From the NCBI GenBank assembly GCA_037783415.1, contig JAZGTN010000150.1:2728001-2792000 (forward strand): 64,000 nt of DNA. The letters run 5' to 3'. Below the pieces are notes generated by a model. It saw only the letters and a program-made list of their open reading frames with translations, ran no database searches and had not been told where the DNA came from. Source of the DNA: Leptasterias polaris. Its lineage: Eukaryota > Echinodermata > Asteroidea > Forcipulatida > Asteriidae. Every line of letters starts with the position of its first letter. Position 1 is the first letter of the stretch. The translations under genes were made by a program, and so were the position numbers. Shown here one piece after another: positions 62,201 through 64,000 of this stretch.

Positions 62201-64000
62201 AAAATGTAAAAATTAAATAATTCAGAGCATCCTAGAACCGCTCTTTAAAAATGATCAAATGCGCCTAACAATAAGTCTTTTTAACTTCTGTCGTGTATTT
62301 TTTGAGATATAAATAATAAACCTAATTGAATGAATTGAATGAATGAATGAAAAATAAGACAAACTAAAACATAAAGATTAGACGTACAAATAAGGAAAGA
62401 ACAAAACTGATAGCAAACAAGATGTAATGCAACTGTACGGTGATTTAAAAAATGCAACAGTTCGGCAGTACAACAAACTAATACGGCGATATATCATGAG
62501 GAATTGACAAATTTGAGCCACCGTAGTTTTCCCGATACTCCGTGAGACAGGATAAGATGAGCATCACTCGTTGTGGCGTGTCATGGCCGAGCGGTCTATA
62601 TTTGTAGTTCACCGGATCCAAGCTCTGGCGTTGTTAGCAGCAGAGTGTGGGTTCAATACCCGGTTGTGACACGTGTGCTTTGTAAAAAATTGGGAAGGTA
62701 GTGCATTCTGCACTACCAGCTAGGCTCTGAGTGGATGATACCCATGCCTACATCCTTACGGACTGTGAAGGGGGTAACCCTGTTTCAGCCCCAGGAGTAG
62801 GTGGCAACGTACTTCTGATGACAGTTGATTTGGGTCAACGACCCAAATCAGTTAAGTGTAGCTAGCCCTCACCTCAATGTGGCTGTCTACGGCCTTGTGA
62901 TGTGAGGTGATCTCTCATAAAAATATAAGAATAAAATAATATCAAAAAATCACTAACCTCCGTCTCCTCGGCTGAGCTCTTCCCATGCTGTCCGTTAAGT
63001 CCATTCTGTGCTGCCTTGTCCATCACTGAATCCTCATTCTTGAGAAGCTCTTTCCCTTCAACGTCATCCATTTTCACTTTGCTAACAATTTTGAACTTTC
63101 TGCGAACGTCTAGTCTCTCCTCCAGCTTGTACTTGCAGTCGATGAGCATGAGCATAGCTTTCACACTAAGAACAAAAGACGTTAGACAAAAACATCAACC
63201 CCTTCAGGCAATTCTAGTATTGACTAACATTTGGTGACTTGGTTATGTTGACTGAAAACATCATACTACAATAGACTGAAACCTTTAAAACTAAACACTG
63301 ATCAAGTACCCTATAATTTCTTTAGTGAGAATGACATATTAACCCGTCATGTCCGAATTGGCGGCTGCGGCTACAGCTGTTGCTATGGGCATTGTATGCT
63401 TCAACCCTTGTTCACATTGCGATCCAGCCAGCGATCCAGGATGCTGACTTGAATACCGAGAATGAAACTGACTTTGGATGACACGACCAATAAAGTTATT
63501 TATTTTACACGGTCAAAGATCAGACAGTGAAATAGGTGCTAGGACACTACTTTTAAACCTGACGGACTAGGCAGTTTGGCTAGCATGTGGCCTTAATCTA
63601 ATCCTCTACTTCTATGTCATTCCACACCTAATTTGGGATATTAGTATTGGTATGGAATGCCTGACCATGGAGGTAGGAAGTCTAATTCTACCTCCATGGC
63701 CTGACCCTATGATAAAAGCACTTGTTGTTTGGGCCCACTGGCCCCAATCCTTCTTTACCCCTCACTTTGTCAATTAGGGATTATTCTTCCTGCATGGACA
63801 TATTCGCTCAGGATTTTCGACGATATCTCATAAACGCTACCACCTTTTGATATAACATTTTTACAGGTTAGTTTTATCGTATTTATATCAACATTTATAC
63901 AGGATTAAAACAATTGAATGCTTCCAACAATAGAGGTATACTTTGCCTTTAATGAAGACTCACCTTACTACTGACACAAAGCCAAGAATTAACACCCCCT
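44216..64000 (-). CDS. AAAP-superfamily amino-acid transporter, AVT3/SLC36-like (about 14 exons, 5' end outside window)
   Basis: A multi-pass carrier expected to move neutral amino acids, possibly with protons, across the plasma or lysosome/vacuole-type membrane. Thirteen well-supported exons plus one doubtful terminal exon give about 394 residues; TM1 and the N terminus are beyond the window. Signatures in order: GFVSVVS with VKAMLMLIDCKYKLEER (TM2 and loop), DYGDVGFYALGNKGKVLV, SQIGFSCAYLIFISSNL, WFDFEHVKNVRIHPKQMSMV, FYCYEGAGMILALESS, LYISFGVCGYLSFGAETESI, TYPVMMFPVVSIIESRL, LIPNIATLMALVGASCCTLL and TRREWLFDVFLIVMGIIA. YGDVG, SQxGFxxAYLIFI and EGAGM fit AVT3-like members better than classical SLC36A1-4 as I remember them. 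The exact subfamily needs a tree. The gene lies tail to tail with C2CD3. Confidence 0.85.
44420..45086. repeat. 46-bp minisatellite, left part (about 15 units)
   Basis: Unit gccaaatactgctgatgaaa + taccctgggtcttaagggag + gactgt. One unit has an extra gt and one lacks 18 bp. Very low divergence points to recent expansion. Confidence 0.96.
45087..45633. mobile_element. 547-bp element inserted at TTAA inside the 46-bp minisatellite
   Basis: The array unit gggtcTTAAgggagg is split: the left side reads gggtcTTAA then CCCTAACC, the right side reads GGTTAGGG then TTAAgggagg. That gives a 4-bp TTAA duplication (45083-45086, 45634-45637) and an 8-bp inverted repeat. TTAA targets are the piggyBac hallmark; no transposase is present. 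Confidence 0.8.
45638..45977. repeat. 46-bp minisatellite, right part (about 7 units)
   Basis: Same unit as the array at 44420. The two parts were one array before an insertion at a TTAA inside a unit. Confidence 0.95.
46090..46556. mobile_element. Relative of the piggyBac-like element
   Basis: Shares blocks with 25714-26555 (acaaactctattat.accttgaaga; cacacaacc.tatggcgctc; gtaagcttgggtatggaggg). Right end ggggctttaaGGGTTAA; the left end is eroded (tcctttcagccccaag). Confidence 0.65.
46560..47253. other. Unassigned stretch beside transporter exon m
   Basis: 46643-46921 is open on the plus strand and contains CASEPSALFEIST-like sequence. It may be a decayed retroelement piece on either strand, but I cannot place it. 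Confidence 0.3.
47254..47313 (-). CDS. AVT3-like transporter exon m
   Basis: Phase 2 to 2. Encodes DSLTRREWLFDVFLIVMGII, then A: final membrane helix. The donor GC|GTAAGT is a perfect intron start. If it were not spliced, translation would stop at once (GCG TAA), so a truncated form ending MGIIA is also possible. Confidence 0.88.
47647..48263. mobile_element. TIR element with ggtggattgca ends in transporter intron
   Basis: gggtggattgcaccaag at the left and ttgcaatccgccccttgg at the right, with further inverted blocks (cttaaactgatc / gaccggtcttagact; agctggctataatcgg / agctggctataactga). It holds a 78-codon open frame of no recognised family. Confidence 0.65.
48319..48470 (-). CDS. AVT3-like transporter exon l
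   Basis: Phase 0 to 2. NVLRSGMVLITGIVVILIPN, then IATLMALVGASCCTLLAFIL: two helices, with a loop ending FHMEIFK. Donor GA|GTAAGT. Confidence 0.92.
48545..48640. repeat. Two-copy tandem repeat of about 55 bp
   Basis: cacatgacaaatctgggttg + caccattttgctggttat occurs twice, upstream of transporter exon l on the minus strand. Confidence 0.92.
49130..49257 (-). CDS. AVT3-like transporter exon k
   Basis: Phase 1 to 0. Encodes ILPELVKSCLCFSLFFTYPV, then MMFPVVSIIESRLMPDPNAR. Donor GGG|GTGAGT. Confidence 0.92.
49787..49835 (-). CDS. AVT3-like transporter exon j (49 nt)
   Basis: Phase 0 to 1. Encodes SFGAETESIITLNLPP, the loop after the preceding helix. Donor G|GTAAGA. Confidence 0.9.
49908..50090. 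repeat. Interspersed repeat, partner at 6325
   Basis: gtttgaagctttgcattatg, gaggagtgttggccctgaaa, cgacgtttctaacagtatac. A short head is also at 37340. Confidence 0.68.
50407..50473 (-). CDS. AVT3-like transporter exon i
   Basis: Phase 2 to 0. Encodes IFVTALTIVTVLYISFGVCG, then YL: one membrane helix. Donor CTG|GTAAGT. Confidence 0.92.
50598..50662 (-). CDS. AVT3-like transporter exon h
   Basis: Phase 0 to 2. Encodes GAGMILALESSVLASKRHKF, then K. Acceptor TTTTGCAG, donor AA|GTAAGT. Confidence 0.92.
51540..51733. mobile_element. Short MITE with ttaaggaccatgtcacac ends
   Basis: Left ttaaggaccatgtcacacag + ggcaacttttacgggcaac and right inverse ggttgcctgtaaattacctc + gtgtggcacggcccta. Confidence 0.65.
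52159..52323. mobile_element. Foldback repeat with caggcctggaatt ends, second copy
   Basis: Left acaggcctggaattagc, right gaaattacaggcctgg. Shares ggcctctgttgccctggtct and gggaagtgccctttgcaaat with the copy at 34282. Confidence 0.68.
52438..52612. mobile_element. Foldback repeat 'gggcccaatttcat', copy in transporter intron
   Basis: Right end aagcagctctatgaaatttg. Interior tgtcatttgcttacagtaag. Left end degraded. Confidence 0.55.
52680..52749 (-). CDS. AVT3-like transporter exon g
   Basis: Phase 2 to 0. Encodes RIHPKQMSMVGFPFFLGIAF, then YCYE; the EGAGM motif is split by the intron. Donor GAG|GTACTG. Confidence 0.92.
53513..53590 (-). CDS. AVT3-like transporter exon f
   Basis: Phase 2 to 2. 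Encodes SLFADFANIFAYSVVFWFDF, then EHVKNVR. Acceptor GCTCTTCAG, donor CG|GTGAGT. Confidence 0.92.
54018..54172. mobile_element. Relative of the foldback repeat at 8373
   Basis: acagtgtcacatggttcatg...gaaagcttttgcc and right aaaaactagccccaaccag. Same order of blocks as at 8373 (cttgaggttgc vs gcaacctccagat inverted). Confidence 0.5.
54235..54544. mobile_element. PIF/Harbinger-like MITE in transporter intron
   Basis: TIRs CACCCGGTTCAGACAGGCGC and inverted CACACGTTTCAGACAGGCGC, extended with CTCTAGAGTCGCG. Flanked by TAA at 54232-54234 and 54545-54547, the 3-bp target typical of PIF/Harbinger. No transposase. Confidence 0.78.
55015..56035. other. Transporter intron, nothing recognised
   Basis: Contains a short gtaaccaataactg/ cagttattggttac inverted pair near 55245-55320 and otherwise no structure I can name. 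Confidence 0.4.
56040..56440 (+). mobile_element. 3' scrap of a second non-LTR retrotransposon
   Basis: Continuous frame from about 56069 to the stop at 56426-56428: LGIRWSDFVTNESLKALIGN, then VTWLGHAVRQGG and GRPKLRWIDGLTRWSGLSV. The IRW-DFV...WLGHxxR...GRPxxRWxD pattern is typical of the C-terminal tail of LINE polyproteins. Ends in gatgatgattatgattgag, a short 3' repeat tail. Confidence 0.7.
56818..56990. repeat. 104-bp tandem duplication just upstream of the LINE
   Basis: cctcaaaatgccactattgt... at 56818 recurs at 56922 with the same tggcatagtgaggtatgggt and ttggttgtct. It ends at the LINE truncation point. Confidence 0.85.
57475..58065 (+). pseudogene. LINE reverse-transcriptase fragment (N-terminal half of RT)
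   Basis: Open segment between two frameshifts of the LINE. Contains KDLANRFSKFFDQKIKNIR and the PVSNLPFLGMVIERV fingers motif. Terminates out of frame just after YRQFHSVETT. Confidence 0.85.
58094..58468 (-). mobile_element. tRNA-derived SINE nested in the LINE
   Basis: On the minus strand it starts GGCGTGTCGTGGCCGAGCGG (A box), has the B box GGTTCGAGTCC, a tRNA-unrelated body and a 3' part with aaagcgcgatataaatcc followed by (ATT)n. It splits the LINE coding sequence after DNHDE and before ILVLLDF. The head resembles Leu/Ser-type tRNA. Confidence 0.87.
58503..59540 (+). pseudogene. LINE reverse-transcriptase fragment (palm, thumb and C-terminal region)
   Basis: Contains GVPQG (motif B), YADD (motif C, about 58698-58709) and, after one in-frame TAG at 58776, GNTIITPSEKVRDLGVLLDK through SVSP-like KLWNSLPLQLR to the stop. 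The nucleotide frame is continuous across the TAG, so a single substitution explains it. Confidence 0.87.
59540..59975 (+). repeat. LINE 3' UTR with two tandem similar halves
   Basis: 59548-59768 and 59772-59970 share blocks in the same order (gtttctgcgtgc, ttggcggtgtc, tttttgtaaacattttaatgtgtgtagc, ttgcttaagat). The 3' UTR has therefore been internally duplicated (about 225-bp period) before or during the life of this family. Confidence 0.75.
60104..60251 (-). CDS. AVT3-like transporter exon e
   Basis: Phase 1 to 2. GFSCAYLIFISSNLVTFVPG, then WIAVMMVPLTLLCLLRHLNR: two helices. Donor AG|GTAGGA. The following intron carries the LINE. Confidence 0.92.
60385..60600. repeat. Interspersed repeat, partner at 1140
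   Basis: gtgaagccgaagaatctcag, actatactagccaagaaac, atttattccagggaaaaccc, catcaccagggactgaaaac. In the transporter intron between exons d and e. Confidence 0.7.
60684..60749 (-). CDS. AVT3-like transporter exon d
   Basis: Phase 1 to 1. Encodes GFYALGNKGKVLVDTSIVVS and QI, entering TM3. Acceptor TTCTTCAG, donor G|GTGAGT. Confidence 0.9.
61088..61121 (-). CDS. AVT3-like transporter exon c (34-nt microexon)
   Basis: Acceptor CACCGCAG, donor G|GTGAGT, phase 0 to 1. Encodes only SPKNEIDYGDV. The DYGDVG motif is completed across the splice, so it is needed despite its size. Confidence 0.85.
61125..62570. other. Transporter intron between exons b and c, mostly unassigned
   Basis: Contains an imperfect inverted pair gagcggttctatga (61238) / tcctagaaccgctcttt (62229), about 1 kb apart, which may bound a TIR element. 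Interior frames resemble nothing known. Confidence 0.45.
62572..62890 (+). mobile_element. tRNA-derived SINE (same head family)
   Basis: Starts tggcgtgtcatggccgagcg and has B box gggttcaatacccgg, like the SINE at 58094. The rest of the body differs (gaaggtagtgcattctgcac...), suggesting a different subfamily. It lies in a transporter intron. Confidence 0.75.
62958..63165 (-). CDS. AVT3-like transporter exon b
   Basis: Acceptor TTCTTAG, donor GAG|GTTAGT, phase 2 to 0. VKAMLMLIDCKYKLEERLDV, then a charged cytosolic loop of about 50 residues (KVKMDDVEGKELLKNED; GQHGKSSAEETE), longer than typical in this family. Confidence 0.88.
63964..64000 (-). CDS. AVT3-like transporter exon a (partial)
   Basis: Reads GVLILGFVSVVS on the minus strand, the end of a hydrophobic helix. 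Donor AAG|GTGAGT and phase 2 match the next exon. Cut by the window edge. Confidence 0.75.

Overview
The window is eukaryotic nuclear DNA from an invertebrate animal. It has short exons with GT/AG borders, many introns of a few hundred bases, tRNA-derived SINEs, a LINE, dozens of foldback or TIR elements and long homopolymers. Several interspersed repeats (for example the 'gggcccaatttcatagag' foldback family and the 'gggacacgttgccttgga' repeat at 42793) look to me like echinoderm repeats, perhaps sea star. That is recollection, not a database result. The proteins fit a deuterostome.

Two protein-coding genes converge tail to tail, and both lack their 5' ends here. (1) Plus strand, 1-38732: C2CD3, the centriole-elongation and ciliogenesis scaffold. 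I could chain 37 exons with matching phases from the left edge to a TGA at 38730-38732, giving 2330 residues. They contain six C2-like domains, a short helical stretch, a long acidic tail with a nine-fold seven-residue Gly/His/Asp repeat, and a C-terminal tail with two conserved-looking motifs. (2) Minus strand, 64000-~44216: an AAAP-superfamily amino-acid transporter resembling the AVT3/SLC36 group. It has 13 well-supported exons and one doubtful terminal exon, and runs from the end of about TM2 to the last membrane helix.

The 3' side of C2CD3 is the most unusual part. The last coding exon is followed by 4-5 decayed tandem copies of itself (period about 140 bp). One copy is split by a 1171-bp hAT-like element with perfect 14-bp TIRs and an 8-bp TTCTAAAC target duplication. 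Two other C2CD3 exons also have partial tandem duplications: the acceptor side of the exon at 23470 and the donor side of the exon at 16788. An 81-bp minisatellite (11 copies) directly follows the weak donor at 18357, and every unit carries a GTAAGT decoy.

The transporter introns hold most of the larger mobile elements. These are a 5'-truncated, frameshifted CR1/L2-type LINE (56976-60020) with a nested tRNA-derived SINE, the 3' scrap of a second LINE (56040-56440), a Harbinger-like MITE with a TAA duplication, and a 46-bp minisatellite (44420-45977) cleanly interrupted at a TTAA by a 547-bp element. A piggyBac-like element at 25714 in a C2CD3 intron contains a nested foldback MITE. I found no rRNA, no convincing functional tRNA, no CRISPR array and no operon-like structure. 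I did not find a new multi-gene system. The novelty here is in exon duplication and nested transposition.
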